From: Bacillus sp. Y1
GTDB lineage: Bacteria > Bacillota > Bacilli > Bacillales > Cytobacillaceae
Assembly: GCF_003586445.1 (NCBI RefSeq)
Contig: NZ_CP030028.1
Span: forward strand, 4,672,501 to 4,736,500
DNA length: 64,000 nucleotides
Direction of reading: 5' to 3'
Shown piece by piece: positions 36,614 through 46,481 of this stretch. Position numbers and translations under genes: made by a program. The notes under the pieces were generated by a model. That model did no database searches. It had not been told where the DNA came from and was given only the letters and a program-made list of their open reading frames with translations. Within the stretch, counting starts at the first letter, position 1, and the number at the start of each line of letters is the position of its first letter.

Positions 36614-37954
36614 TTATTTTATAATTGGAACATTTAAATTATGCGAGTAGTCTAAAGTGTTCACCTTTTTCCTACCAATTGAATCATAAATAATTCCTGC
36701 TTCTTCAGCCGCTGTTAAACTATAGCAATTTCTCCCATCAATAATCACAGGATAATTCATTAGCACAGAATACTTTTTCATATCAAACTGCTTCACTTCT
36801 GGCCATTCAGTGAAAATCAAACAAATATCCGCATTAGTAATTGCCTCTTCAATAGAGTCACAGTATTTTACTTCCTCAAGAAAATTCTTTTGGAAATTAT
36901 CTGTCCCAATAGGATCCCAGACTCGAACATTTGCTCCTTCTTCAAGCAGAATAGGAATATTAACAAGTGAAGGTGCTTCACGTAAATCATCTGTACCTGG
37001 TTTAAAGGTTAAACCTAATACCGCTACTTCTAATCCATTAAAACTATCGTAATACTTTCTAGCTTTCTTAATGAGTTTAATCTTTTGATTTTCATTGACT
37101 TCAATTGTGGCTTTAATAGTTTTGATTTCATAGTCATTGTAATTCGCAAGCCAGTGTAAGGCTTTTGTATCTTTAGGGAAACATGAACCTCCATATCCTA
37201 TACCAGCATTCAAGAAGCGATCCCCTATACGTGGATCTAAGCCCATGCCCTTGGCAACATCCTCAATATTGGCATCTACAATTTCACAAAGGTTTGCAAT
37301 TTCATTAATATATGAAATTTTTAATGCTAAGAAATCATTTGAAGCATATTTAATCATTTCCGCACTTCTTCTATCAGTTACTACATATGGTATCTTGAAG
37401 TTATTATAAACTTCTTTCATAATTTGTTCTGCACGCTCTGATTCTACACCAAGTACAATTCGTTGCGCATAAAGTGTATCTCTAATTGCCGTTCCTTGAG
37501 CTAAAAACTCTGGATTTGATACAACATCAACAGTAACCTCATGAGTTAAATTCTCTTTGATCAATTGTTCTAGTTTATCATTTGTCCCAACCGGAACCGT
37601 TGATTTTACGACAACTACACAATCTTTTTCTATTGATGTAGCGATTTGAATAGCCACTTCGTTTACATATTTTAAACTAGCTGAGCCATCCCTTTTCTCA
37701 GGTGTTCCAACCCCAATAATAATAACATCTGCATTTTGATAGGCTTTAATATTGTCAGTTGTATAAATGAGTTTATCCTGATTTTTTAACATCAATTCTT
37801 CTAATTCTTGTTCATATATAGGCGGTATGCATTTATTCATCAAATTGATTTTTTCTTGATCAATGTCAACACATGTTACCGTATGGCCTTTTTCTGCAAG
37901 ACAAACTGCAGTAACTAAACCAACATAACCGGTACCCGCAACAGCAATATTCAT
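36614..37954 (-). CDS. ugd: UDP-glucose 6-dehydrogenase
   Basis: About 446 residues. 'IAVAGTGYVGLVTAVCLAEKGHTVTCVD' is the NAD-binding site, 'STVPVGTNDKL' and 'NPEFLAQGTAIRDTL' are substrate loops, 'GIGYGGSCFPKDTKAL' has the catalytic Cys, and 'VAVLGLTFKPGTDDLREAPS' is the hinge. It oxidises UDP-glucose to UDP-glucuronate, so the second polymer may contain uronic acid and be anionic. UDP-glucose would come from GalU in the same cluster. The ATG at 37954 is preferred to a GTG at 37966 that overlaps AGGAA. Confidence 0.95.
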   Translation of the reverse strand: MNIAVAGTGYVGLVTAVCLAEKGHTVTCVDIDQEKINLMNKCIPPIYEQELEELMLKNQDKLIYTTDNIKAYQNADVIIIGVGTPEKRDGSASLKYVNEVAIQIATSIEKDCVVVVKSTVPVGTNDKLEQLIKENLTHEVTVDVVSNPEFLAQGTAIRDTLYAQRIVLGVESERAEQIMKEVYNNFKIPYVVTDRRSAEMIKYASNDFLALKISYINEIANLCEIVDANIEDVAKGMGLDPRIGDRFLNAGIGYGGSCFPKDTKALHWLANYNDYEIKTIKATIEVNENQKIKLIKKARKYYDSFNGLEVAVLGLTFKPGTDDLREAPSLVNIPILLEEGANVRVWDPIGTDNFQKNFLEEVKYCDSIEEAITNADICLIFTEWPEVKQFDMKKYSVLMNYPVIIDGRNCYSLTAAEEAGIIYDSIGRKKVNTLDYSHNLNVPIIK

Positions 37955-38061
37955 TTCCCTAATCACTTCCTAAATTAATGTTTTTAATAACATTCTCTCT
38001 AAAAATAATAGATTTTAATTACCTTTATTAAATTCTTAGAATATCACCTTAGCTTTCCTTT

Positions 38062-39165
38062 TAGAATCGACCAAGTACATCCTCCCATTTAAACAACTAA
38101 CGAACACATCCAATTCAGTTTTGGCACAAACCATGTTTCTTTCCGTTAGGAAGATGAATAATATCATCCGCTTTAACATGAGTAACGCTTTCGTCTAATA
38201 CAAGGTCCCCTTTACCACGAGCAATTGTCCAAACTTCGTCTATTAAATTATGATATTAGCTTGAGTTTTTATCTTCGTGTATACAAATTCGTTTCGCAAC
38301 TATTTCTTGATCATTTATATAGGTGGCATAATCTAGAACACGTGAACATCCCCATACACGTTCTTCATTATTTGGCGGCTCTATAAAAACTTATTAACTC
38401 TTTTATTTTTGGACTAGATGATATATCAACTACAAAAATACCATCAGGACTTGATTCCACAATGATAGCCTTCACCCCAATAACTGTAATAGGGATATCA
38501 AGTTCATTTACAGGATTTGTATTAACTGAACCTTTATCAAATTTGAACAGCCGCCATCTCTTCGACAAGAGTATTCCATGTACCAAGGTCTTCCAATACC
38601 CTTCATGCAAAACAACAATATGCCCTGCTCTTTCAACAACTTGATAAACAAACCTTATCTTGGGTAGATTTGAATAAATAGAATATTATTCTTCAAAATT
38701 AGTATATAATTCCATTTCATTAAGGATTCAGATAAGATAATTTAACTTAAATTAAAAATACACACTTCCATAGAGCTTTGTGATTAATTTTGCACTGTGC
38801 CTTTCTTCATTAGGTTTTTCTTTAAAATGTCCACTCTAAAATATTGTTTATTCTCACCTTTTTCACCAGGGACAATATACCCATGCTAAGAATATGGATA
38901 TGGGACTTTACACCAATCAAAGCCAAATCCACACTTAAGTTTAATAAAATATTTCTTACCCTTTTATACTTTCAAAAAAAGTCATCCTCTACGAAAGGGT
39001 CTACAGAAAGAACAAACACTAATTCGTCTAACGATACATTAACTACTGAATAAATAAGAGGCCGCAAGAGCAATAACCGGATAATTATCTCGAGTATCGT
39101 TTGATAATGGTGATAATCGTTTTCCTCAGCCTCTAGATGAAAAAAGAACCAACATACGAGTTGCT
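38062..39165 (-). pseudogene. Decayed second copy of manC
   Basis: Homology to the intact ManC runs N- to C-terminal along the minus strand with many stops and shifts: 'GKRLSPLSNDTR' (near 39080-39130), a jump of about 70 codons to 'IALAASYLF', then 'FVLSVDPFVEDDFF', 'VNTNPVNELDIPITVIGVKAIIVESSPDGIFVVD', 'VWGCSRVLDYATY', 'KRICIHEDKNSS' and 'DEVWTIARGKGDLVLDE'. At least one large deletion and several stops show it is non-functional. Confidence 0.88.
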
Positions 39166-39285
39166 TCCTAGATGACATAAACATTATCAATAAAAATTCT
39201 AATTTTTATTTACTAAAAATTGATATAAATATTATTTATTGTTTTCTTAAGGACCAATTAAATTAAATAAATTCCCCTGACAATT

Positions 39286-40272
39286 CTAATTCTTATATTT
39301 AAATAGGACTTTTGTTAATATTTCCTGAGCTATCCTTTTTTTACTTTTCTTCAGATTAATATCGAATATTCTAACAACGTCCTCTAATGAGTAGCTTTTA
39401 TTCTTTTTAACTATTTTATCAAAAAAATAGGAAAAACCAGTTGTCTTTTGTGCAGGCAGATGAAAAATATCTAATAAATTATCACTTTCTTCTAGGTTAT
39501 GGAAATTCAACCCATTCCAAATCCTTTTTATATAATGATTCCCCAACGTATTGGCTAAATTTAATTTATGATAGATAACACTTAAAAAATGAGCCTCTTC
39601 ATTTAATTTCATTTTGTTAATCTCATAATTTTTATAATTTAGCTCCCACAGATATCTATATTCTTTTAATACCTTACAGATTTGTTCCCCTTTTATTCCA
39701 ATAAATTCTCCACCATAATATTGGACATTCTCAATTTGAGAATAAAATTGATTATAGAGTTCTACCATTTGTATTGTACTAATACCGTTTATTACATGAT
39801 TTTTCTCGTACCCTATTAAATAACTAACTAGCCCTTTATTTCTGATCTCTTCAAATAATTTATCAAGATTATTATTTATTATACAGTCAGAGTCTAATAT
39901 AATTACTGAGTCATTAAACCTTACTAGTTCATTCAAATCATTTAAAATATCAAAAATATAAAATTGGTTTCGCCATGCATTGTGCCAGTCTAATGGTGTT
40001 TTATTAGTTAACTCTTGATTTCTTACCTCTATATCATTCTTTTTAAAAAATTCATAAACATTTACTCCATCAACTTTAGGTAAGTGAGTTGAATTAGTAT
40101 AAAAAATATGCTTTGCATTTTTATTTTGCTGAATACTTGAGTAATAAAAACTAATAATACATTTCCAATATGTATCTTGGAATTTTTTACTAGTAGATTT
40201 TGCATTAACTTGCATATAAGAGCTCTCATTACCTTTTTCTTCGAGGTAAAACCAACTTACAATATAATTCAA
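39286..40272 (-). CDS. Putative GT-A-fold glycosyltransferase, family unassigned
   Basis: About 328 residues from TTG at 40272, with GGAG 8 bases upstream; a GTG nine bases earlier lies inside that site. The central 'DSVIILDSDCIINNNLDKLFEEI' carries a DxD-like metal/nucleotide-sugar motif after a hydrophobic strand, as in GT8 and related GT-A enzymes. The sequences before it ('HIFYTNSTHLPKVDGVNVYEFFKK', 'LDWHNAWRNQFYIFDIL') also fit that fold. No signal or membrane segment. AT content is very high. Placement among GT genes supports the call, but no family is recognised with confidence. Confidence 0.65.
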   Translation of the reverse strand: MNYIVSWFYLEEKGNESSYMQVNAKSTSKKFQDTYWKCIISFYYSSIQQNKNAKHIFYTNSTHLPKVDGVNVYEFFKKNDIEVRNQELTNKTPLDWHNAWRNQFYIFDILNDLNELVRFNDSVIILDSDCIINNNLDKLFEEIRNKGLVSYLIGYEKNHVINGISTIQMVELYNQFYSQIENVQYYGGEFIGIKGEQICKVLKEYRYLWELNYKNYEINKMKLNEEAHFLSVIYHKLNLANTLGNHYIKRIWNGLNFHNLEESDNLLDIFHLPAQKTTGFSYFFDKIVKKNKSYSLEDVVRIFDINLKKSKKRIAQEILTKVLFKYKN

Positions 40273-40334
40273 TATATACACTCCGTTTCTTTAGCTTGTA
40301 CTAGAATTATTTTTTGTAAAATTAATAATTAATT

Positions 40335-41447
40335 TTAAGGAGAAAGTATTTTATTTACAATTTTATCCCAAGTAAAGCCCTCAATAATTTTTTTGTAGGC
40401 ATTTTTACTTAGCCTTTCTCTTAACTCTGGATCCATTAATATTTTATAAATTACTTCAACCCACAATTCCTCATTGAACTGGTCTATAATAACACCATTT
40501 TCTATATTTATTAAAGTTTGTGCCCCACCATTAAAAGTGGAAATTACCGGTAATTTACAATACATACTTTCGAGTATCACCATGCCAAAAATATCATAAT
40601 TTGTTGGAAAAAGAAATAAATCTACGTTTTCATATAAATATTTTAGTTGAGATTGTTGAAGTTCTTTTATATGAGTAATATATTTCTTTATCTTCAATTT
40701 ATCAGCCAACTCAAAATATCTATCTGTATCTTCCTTTTTTCCATCTCCAACTATAAATAAATTAATGTTTGGATTTTTTTTGAGTAATAATGAAAATATT
40801 AAAAATAGGAAATCAATATTCCTACGGTCTTCAAGGACACCTACATATAGTAGGTTCATACTGTTAAATTTTATTCCTAAATCCATATTGCCTTCTTTAT
40901 TAATATTCTCTTCTAACCGTTCAGTGTCTAATCCAACACCAATAGTTCTAACATCTTTAAAGCCTTTATTTTTTAAATAATCTTTAGCCAGATCTGACTT
41001 TGTGAATACTTTAGATATTCTCTTACTAATTATAGGAGTAAAGAATAAATCATAAACTTTTTGGATAAGTTTATGATTATTGTCCCTATATGGTCCATGA
41101 TATAAATAAAGTTTATTAGGGCAAAGTATTGAAAGCAAAAATGTCATAATTTGATTATATTCTGTGGTTAAAATTATATCGTATTGGTTTAGCAAAGATT
41201 TTTTTAATAAAGAGTAGTAAATACTATTACTCATGATTTTTTTTGCTTTTGTCCATTTAACAATTAACTTTTTACCATTTTCTTCATAAATTAATTCATC
41301 AGATGTATTCTTATCACTGTAATATACTACATCACAATTATACCCTCTTCTAACTAGTGCCTTTCCTAAACCAATCTCTTGTAAATTATACGAACTTATA
41401 TTAACTTCAGAGGCAAAATTTCTAATAATTAACACTCTTTTATTCAT
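40335..41447 (-). CDS. Glycosyltransferase family 4
   Basis: 370 residues. The C-terminal lobe has 'NLLYVGVLEDRRNIDFLFLIFSLLLKKNPNINLFIVGDGKKED' and an EX7E-like stretch 'TNYDIFGMVILESMYCKLPVISTFNGG' (FGMVxLE). The N-terminus 'NISSYNLQEIGLGKALVRRGYNCDVVYYSD' is the acceptor lobe. Its ATG overlaps the stop of the TagA-like gene as TAATG, so the pair is translationally coupled. Sugar specificity is unknown. Confidence 0.88.
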   Translation of the reverse strand: MNKRVLIIRNFASEVNISSYNLQEIGLGKALVRRGYNCDVVYYSDKNTSDELIYEENGKKLIVKWTKAKKIMSNSIYYSLLKKSLLNQYDIILTTEYNQIMTFLLSILCPNKLYLYHGPYRDNNHKLIQKVYDLFFTPIISKRISKVFTKSDLAKDYLKNKGFKDVRTIGVGLDTERLEENINKEGNMDLGIKFNSMNLLYVGVLEDRRNIDFLFLIFSLLLKKNPNINLFIVGDGKKEDTDRYFELADKLKIKKYITHIKELQQSQLKYLYENVDLFLFPTNYDIFGMVILESMYCKLPVISTFNGGAQTLINIENGVIIDQFNEELWVEVIYKILMDPELRERLSKNAYKKIIEGFTWDKIVNKILSP

Positions 41448-42259
41448 TAGTCTCTACCTATACTAACGTTTTTATTTTCACCTGTTTTTTGCAGCGTCAT
41501 AAACTTCTTGTTTTTCCTATATGTTTTAATAAATTTTAAGATATAATTAGTATTATTATATAAGTACCTCTTCCATAAACGTTGCGGCTCTGATAATAAT
41601 CTAAACAACCATTCTAGCCCTAACTTTTGAAAAAACAATGGTGGCCTTTTAATATCTCCGATTATAAAATTAAATGCTGCACCCACACCCAGTAATACTC
41701 CATTGATATTAGGACTATTTTCATACATCCATTTCTCCTGTTTGGGACAACCTAAACTAACAAAGACTATATCTGCAGCAGATTTATTTATATCACTTTG
41801 TATCTTTTTAATTTCTCCTTCTTCTAACGTTCTAAAAGGAGGTGAATAAGTTCCAACAATCTCAATATCCTTATACATATCTTTTAATTTCTTCTCTAGT
41901 CGTTGTAATATTTCTTCCGTATTTCCATATAGATATATTTTATATCCTTCTTTCGCAGACTCTTCACATAGCTTTAACATTAAATTTGGGCCGTCCACTC
42001 GATCCTGATCTTTAAATCCAAAAGTCTTTAATGCCCATACCAACGGCATACCGTCAGGAGTACATATCGCTGCATTATCTAATACTGTATTAAAATAATA
42101 ATCATTACTTGCAGTAACTAGTGAGTGAGTATTACACACACACACATACTTATGTTTATCGTTAGTAACGATCCATTTTTTAATGTTTTCCACTGTATTT
42201 TTAAAATCTAGTGCATTGATTTTAGAATTTAAAATGTACGCAAAGGGCATACTATTCAT
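41447..42259 (-). CDS. WecG/TagA/CpsF-family glycosyltransferase (GT26)
   Basis: About 270 residues from ATG at 42259 (GGGAGG ahead). Signature blocks are 'VCVCNTHSLVTASNDYYFNTVLDNAAICTPDGMPLVWAL', 'RVDGPNLMLKLCEESAKEGYKIYLYG' and 'VFVSLGCPKQEKWMYEN'. GT26 enzymes add ManNAc, ManNAcA or glucose residues to polyprenyl-linked sugars at the membrane, commonly as the second step in teichoic acid or capsule assembly. The C-terminal amphipathic appendage is present. It overlaps the upstream GT4 stop by 8 bases. Confidence 0.92.
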   Translation of the reverse strand: MNSMPFAYILNSKINALDFKNTVENIKKWIVTNDKHKYVCVCNTHSLVTASNDYYFNTVLDNAAICTPDGMPLVWALKTFGFKDQDRVDGPNLMLKLCEESAKEGYKIYLYGNTEEILQRLEKKLKDMYKDIEIVGTYSPPFRTLEEGEIKKIQSDINKSAADIVFVSLGCPKQEKWMYENSPNINGVLLGVGAAFNFIIGDIKRPPLFFQKLGLEWLFRLLSEPQRLWKRYLYNNTNYILKFIKTYRKNKKFMTLQKTGENKNVSIGRD

Positions 42260-43442
42260 CTTTTTCCCTCCCAATTACTTCACTATAAATATCGATTAAT
42301 GTTTTTAAGTTTGCATTTTCAGTATAATTTGCGGAAAACTCCCTTTGAACATTTTTCTGCAGTTCATTGTAATTCGAAAAACTCAATGCTTTTTTTAATA
42401 CCTTTTCAAGATCACTTATATTATTATTTTCAAAATGAAAACCTGTTACATCATTAATAACTACCTCTTTTAAAGAGCCAATATTTGATGAAATAACAGG
42501 TGTATTTACAGAATACGATTCAATTATTGTCATAGGAAATCCTTCATACCATAGAGAAGGAACCACAACGTATTTCGCTTTAGACATATATCCCAAAACA
42601 TCTTTAGTATCTAGTCTACCATGAAATTTAACACTATCTTGATGGCCATACATAGTTTCTAATTCCTCTCTAAGAGGTCCTTCACCAATTATATCTAAAG
42701 TGGCATTTGATTCAAGATGCACATTTTTCCACGCTTTCAATAATAAATGTAAGCCTTTCTCTTTAGATATTCTACCGACAAAAACAATACGATTTTCCTT
42801 ACCTTTTAAAGCAATTTCCTTAGATGTCTTTTGAATAAAGTTCGGTTTAACAACTATTTTTCCACTATCTAAACCTGTCTCAGTAAACTTTGCTTTTGCA
42901 AAATGTGTAAGTGCAATATATTTATCCACCTTATTATTCCAAGTTCCTAAGACTCGATGCGTATATAACATTGTACTTAGAGGAACTGTTTGAACTCGAG
43001 AATGACGGTAACAGCCATACTTTATTGAATTAAGCAAGCTACCCTTTATACAGTTTTCACACACCATATCTTCTCTCAAAAGCATTCCTCCAGGGCATGC
43101 CAAGCGATAATTATGAAGAGTTTGCACTACAGGAATTCCCATATTTTTACACGCGTAATAAACAGATGGAGAAAGTAATGGAAAGGTATTATGGAAATGT
43201 ACTACATCTGGCTTTTCCCTTCCAATAATATCCTTCATTTTTTTATATTGATTGTGAGACCAAATAGTATTTATTCCTAATTTCACTTTCTCCATAAACT
43301 GATCTATTTTTATATCGTTATTACTAATGTAATATTCTACTACTTTTATTCCATTTTTCTTTAATAGATTTATTTCTTCCTTAACTACTGTATCTTCTCC
43401 ACCACTCATTTGATAAAAATTATGAGCTAGTAATACTTTCAT
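42252..43442 (-). CDS. Glycosyltransferase family 4
   Basis: 396 residues. 'LLAHNFYQMSGGEDTVVKEEINLLKKNG' is the N-terminal donor loop, 'PDVVHFHNTFPLLSPSVYYACKNMGIPVVQTLHNYRLACPGG' is typical of this GT4 subgroup, and 'VVPSLWYEGFPMTIIESYSVNTPVISSN' is the EX7E motif. A Cys-rich segment 'LREDMVCENCIKGS' is common in this branch. It lies in a tightly packed GT run with an 8-base overlap. Sugar unknown. Confidence 0.92.
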   Translation of the reverse strand: MKVLLAHNFYQMSGGEDTVVKEEINLLKKNGIKVVEYYISNNDIKIDQFMEKVKLGINTIWSHNQYKKMKDIIGREKPDVVHFHNTFPLLSPSVYYACKNMGIPVVQTLHNYRLACPGGMLLREDMVCENCIKGSLLNSIKYGCYRHSRVQTVPLSTMLYTHRVLGTWNNKVDKYIALTHFAKAKFTETGLDSGKIVVKPNFIQKTSKEIALKGKENRIVFVGRISKEKGLHLLLKAWKNVHLESNATLDIIGEGPLREELETMYGHQDSVKFHGRLDTKDVLGYMSKAKYVVVPSLWYEGFPMTIIESYSVNTPVISSNIGSLKEVVINDVTGFHFENNNISDLEKVLKKALSFSNYNELQKNVQREFSANYTENANLKTLIDIYSEVIGREKDE

Positions 43443-43569
43443 AAATTTTACACTTCCATTTAATAATTTTTAAATTAAAAGGTGTCATACAATTCTTCGA
43501 AGATCTTAAAGCTTATGGTAATATATACAATTAATTAGTAACGGAATTTTAAAACAGATATATAACAAA

Positions 43570-44745
43570 TTACAGCTTACTTTTTTCGGCTACACTATTA
43601 TATAGATTATAAATCTTTTTTGAAACACTGTTATTACTAAAATGTTCAATACATGTATTCCTAATATCTTTAGTATTAAAGCTTGCATAATTGGTATGAA
43701 TTTCCTCCATCGCATTTGCTAATGAATATTCATCCCTCTCACATAATAGCCCTGTTCTCTCCGAGACAATCTCCTCTGGTCCACCACATTTTGTTGCTAT
43801 AAGAGGTAACCCCATAGACATTGCTTCTATAAGTACAACCCCGAACGTCTCCATGTCACTAGGTAAAACAAAACAACTTGCTTTAGATAAATAATTTTTT
43901 AATTGTAAACGATTTGCCATACCTAAAAAAGCAACTTGAGAATCAATACCTAACTCCTTCACTAAACTCTCTAGATTTTGTTTTTCTCCGCCCTCACCAA
44001 TAATATGCAATTTAATATTCATTCGGCCTTTGAATTTTAATTTAAAAGCACGAATTAATCTATCGACCCGTTTATTACTTTTTAAAAAACAAGCTGTAAT
44101 AAATATAAAATCCTTTTCTTTCTTATTTTTTTCGTTATTAAAAAAATCTGTATCTATAAAGTTTGGAATTGTTTCGATATTTATATTTGGAATAATTTTA
44201 CTATTAAGTGCTTTAGAAAAATTTTTACTTACTGCAATTACTTTTTCTGCATTATTAAAGGCCAACTTTGCCTTCTCTTCCTCAATTAAAGTATAATTTC
44301 CTTTTAATAATAATGAGGAGTGTTCAGTTATAATATAAGGTATTTGATATTTTTGTTTTATTAAATAAGCAACATACCCCGACCATAATGAACAATGTGC
44401 GTGTATTAAATCAGGTTTTCCGTTTTTTTCTAGATATCTTTCGAATAAAAAAAGACAGTATTTAACCCATAAAAGGTTACCTAAATAGAATTTTGTAGGT
44501 ACTATATTCCAAGAATGCATCCTATATACATATAGGCCATTTTCATTGTACTCCCTAGATTGAAAATGAAATTTCCTTAACGATTTTAATGAGAGTTTCT
44601 TTAAACTTCTTCTCTCAGGATATAAAAGTCCAACTTTCAGATTGAAATCTAATACGGATTCGCTTTGTTCTTTAAAAAACATCCCTAACATTGGATCATC
44701 TTCTGAGTGATAGAAAGATGGAATTATCAGTACATGTCTTTTCAT
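43570..44745 (-). CDS. Glycosyltransferase family 4
   Basis: 391 residues, with GAGGGG before ATG. 'IPSFYHSEDDPMLGMFFKEQSESVLD' and 'LIHAHCSLWSGYVAYLIKQKYQIPYIITEHSS' are the acceptor lobe. 'FITACFLKSNKRVDRLIRAFKLKF' and 'CFVLPSDMETFGVVLIEAMSMGLPLIATKCGGPEEIV' give the EX7E motif. A terminator and 332-bp gap separate it from the polymerase gene upstream, so it may begin a sub-operon. Linkage unknown. Confidence 0.92.
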   Translation of the reverse strand: MKRHVLIIPSFYHSEDDPMLGMFFKEQSESVLDFNLKVGLLYPERRSLKKLSLKSLRKFHFQSREYNENGLYVYRMHSWNIVPTKFYLGNLLWVKYCLFLFERYLEKNGKPDLIHAHCSLWSGYVAYLIKQKYQIPYIITEHSSLLLKGNYTLIEEEKAKLAFNNAEKVIAVSKNFSKALNSKIIPNINIETIPNFIDTDFFNNEKNKKEKDFIFITACFLKSNKRVDRLIRAFKLKFKGRMNIKLHIIGEGGEKQNLESLVKELGIDSQVAFLGMANRLQLKNYLSKASCFVLPSDMETFGVVLIEAMSMGLPLIATKCGGPEEIVSERTGLLCERDEYSLANAMEEIHTNYASFNTKDIRNTCIEHFSNNSVSKKIYNLYNSVAEKSKL

Positions 44746-45077
44746 GTTATTTACCCCTCAATATAACAGGTTCTTTAATATATAAAATAAACATCCAAGT
44801 AAATAGTTTATCTTTTATAATTTAAAACGTCGTCTGTTATAAATTAATTTAGAATAGAAATAATCTCCTTAAGCCATAAAAAATAAAAAAGAGGTAAAGT
44901 TGCTACCTCTTTTTTATTTTTTTAAGATCTCTTTATTAAGTGATGGAAAAATAGTTGCTTTTTGCTATATGCAAAAAAAATGAGCTAACAAAACTCTTTC
45001 TATTTATAAAATAACTCTTTTGATTTAATTCACATGGTAAAAAATTTTTTTTACAAATTTATTGACTAAGTAAAAAA
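44746..45077. other. 332-bp AT-rich intergenic region with internal terminator
   Basis: No gene seen. It contains a terminator at 44882-44918 and likely the promoter for the downstream GT block (44.7 kb toward 39.3 kb). Confidence 0.5.
44882..44918 (-). terminator. Intrinsic terminator inside the second cluster
   Basis: Arms AAAAAAGAGGTA / TACCTCTTTTTT with a 7-8-base loop and T-rich flanks on both strands, about 160 bp past the polymerase stop. Confidence 0.75.
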
Positions 45078-46454
45078 TCAAGATAAGTTATTATTAGTAT
45101 TAATCAGAGAGGATATACCTTTTAAATTTCTTTTATCAACAGCTACCTCTAATATACATGTAAAAATAATTAAATAAATAATTTGAATCTCTAAATTATA
45201 TATATAGTTAAATGGGCTAATTATAGAAATATATAATGTAAATAATAACAATATAACACCTATACTAATATTAACCTTAAGTGCTATAAATGTTTGTTTA
45301 AATAATTTCACTGAGTATTTTAAAGTGATTATTAAACCTACCATACCCAAATAAAATACAAATCCAAATATGCCAATATCACTTGTATAATAATTATATG
45401 CTGTTCCTAGTATCTCGGGGGCTTTACTAAAGTGTCCACTATAAAAACCTACTCCAAATAAGGTATTTTCTTTAATACTTGACCATACAAAATCTAACTC
45501 TAACATCCTAACATACAGAGTTCCATTCCCAGTATTATACAAATCCAATTCTCCTACTATTGATTGGATAATATTATTTATAAAAGATCCAAAGATGATA
45601 AATCCAACAGAAATAAGAATTAATGCAGAAAATATTTTTTTGAAAACATTTCCTTTTGAGTAAAGTATGATAACTATCGTGTATACAAATATTAATGCAA
45701 TAGTTAAGTTTCTAGTTTGTGCCACAAAAAACAAATGTGAAACTTGGATAAAGAAAGAAATTAGGTATAAATATTTAATCTTCTTTCGTTCCACAGTAAG
45801 AAAACAACCTAAACTAATAAAAGAAGCAAAAATAATTAAACTCATACCAGTAAAAAAACGAACGCTATCGAACCTTTCCATATACATCATATTAAATATA
45901 ATTACCTTGGGATATAACATCTTTTGTAAAATAAATGCCCCAGCTAATGTAGTACCAATAAAATGAACTGTATTTAAAATATATTTAACTCCAAATTTGT
46001 TAATAAATATAATCAATGGGAAATAAAGTATATAAAGAAACATAAATTTAGATCCATGATAGGCAAGTCCTATTGGTTGCCTATGTAAAACGTAAGTAAT
46101 TAACATACTACTTACAACTAAAAAAGTTATACATAAAATCTCAAATTTAAATTTAAATTTATAGTGCAATATTTCTTTACCAAATTTAATATACATTAAT
46201 AGGATAATGCATAGCATTAGATCTATCGTAGTTTTTCCATCGTAATCTACTAGATAGAAAAATCTCTCATTAATTAAGATTAGGCAAAATAACATTAACT
46301 TAGGTTTCAATATTAGTATAATAATTCCAACAAAACCGCAAGTAAGAATTAAAAATGGAATTAGACTATTAAAGTATAATAGTGAACCTGCTATTCCACC
46401 TAAACAATATAGACAAACTAATAAATAATATAGAATACTATTATTAATTACCAT
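45078..46454 (-). CDS. O-antigen/capsule polymerase-like membrane protein (Wzy candidate)
   Basis: 458 residues and about 12 hydrophobic segments, with an outer loop 'NTGNGTLYVRMLELDFVWSSIKENTLFGVGFYSGHFSKAPEILGTAYNYYTSDIGIFGFVFYLG'. The 'GxGF...D(I)GIFGxxFxxG' pattern in the large loop before the last helices is typical of Wzy/O-antigen ligase proteins. It likely polymerises the repeat units of the second polymer. Very AT-rich, as usual for Wzy genes. A second, unrelated Wzy candidate lies at 7.5-8.6 kb. Confidence 0.8.
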   Translation of the reverse strand: MVINNSILYYLLVCLYCLGGIAGSLLYFNSLIPFLILTCGFVGIIILILKPKLMLFCLILINERFFYLVDYDGKTTIDLMLCIILLMYIKFGKEILHYKFKFKFEILCITFLVVSSMLITYVLHRQPIGLAYHGSKFMFLYILYFPLIIFINKFGVKYILNTVHFIGTTLAGAFILQKMLYPKVIIFNMMYMERFDSVRFFTGMSLIIFASFISLGCFLTVERKKIKYLYLISFFIQVSHLFFVAQTRNLTIALIFVYTIVIILYSKGNVFKKIFSALILISVGFIIFGSFINNIIQSIVGELDLYNTGNGTLYVRMLELDFVWSSIKENTLFGVGFYSGHFSKAPEILGTAYNYYTSDIGIFGFVFYLGMVGLIITLKYSVKLFKQTFIALKVNISIGVILLLFTLYISIISPFNYIYNLEIQIIYLIIFTCILEVAVDKRNLKGISSLINTNNNLS

Positions 46455-46481
46455 TAATATATAAACCCTCTATTCCCTATT

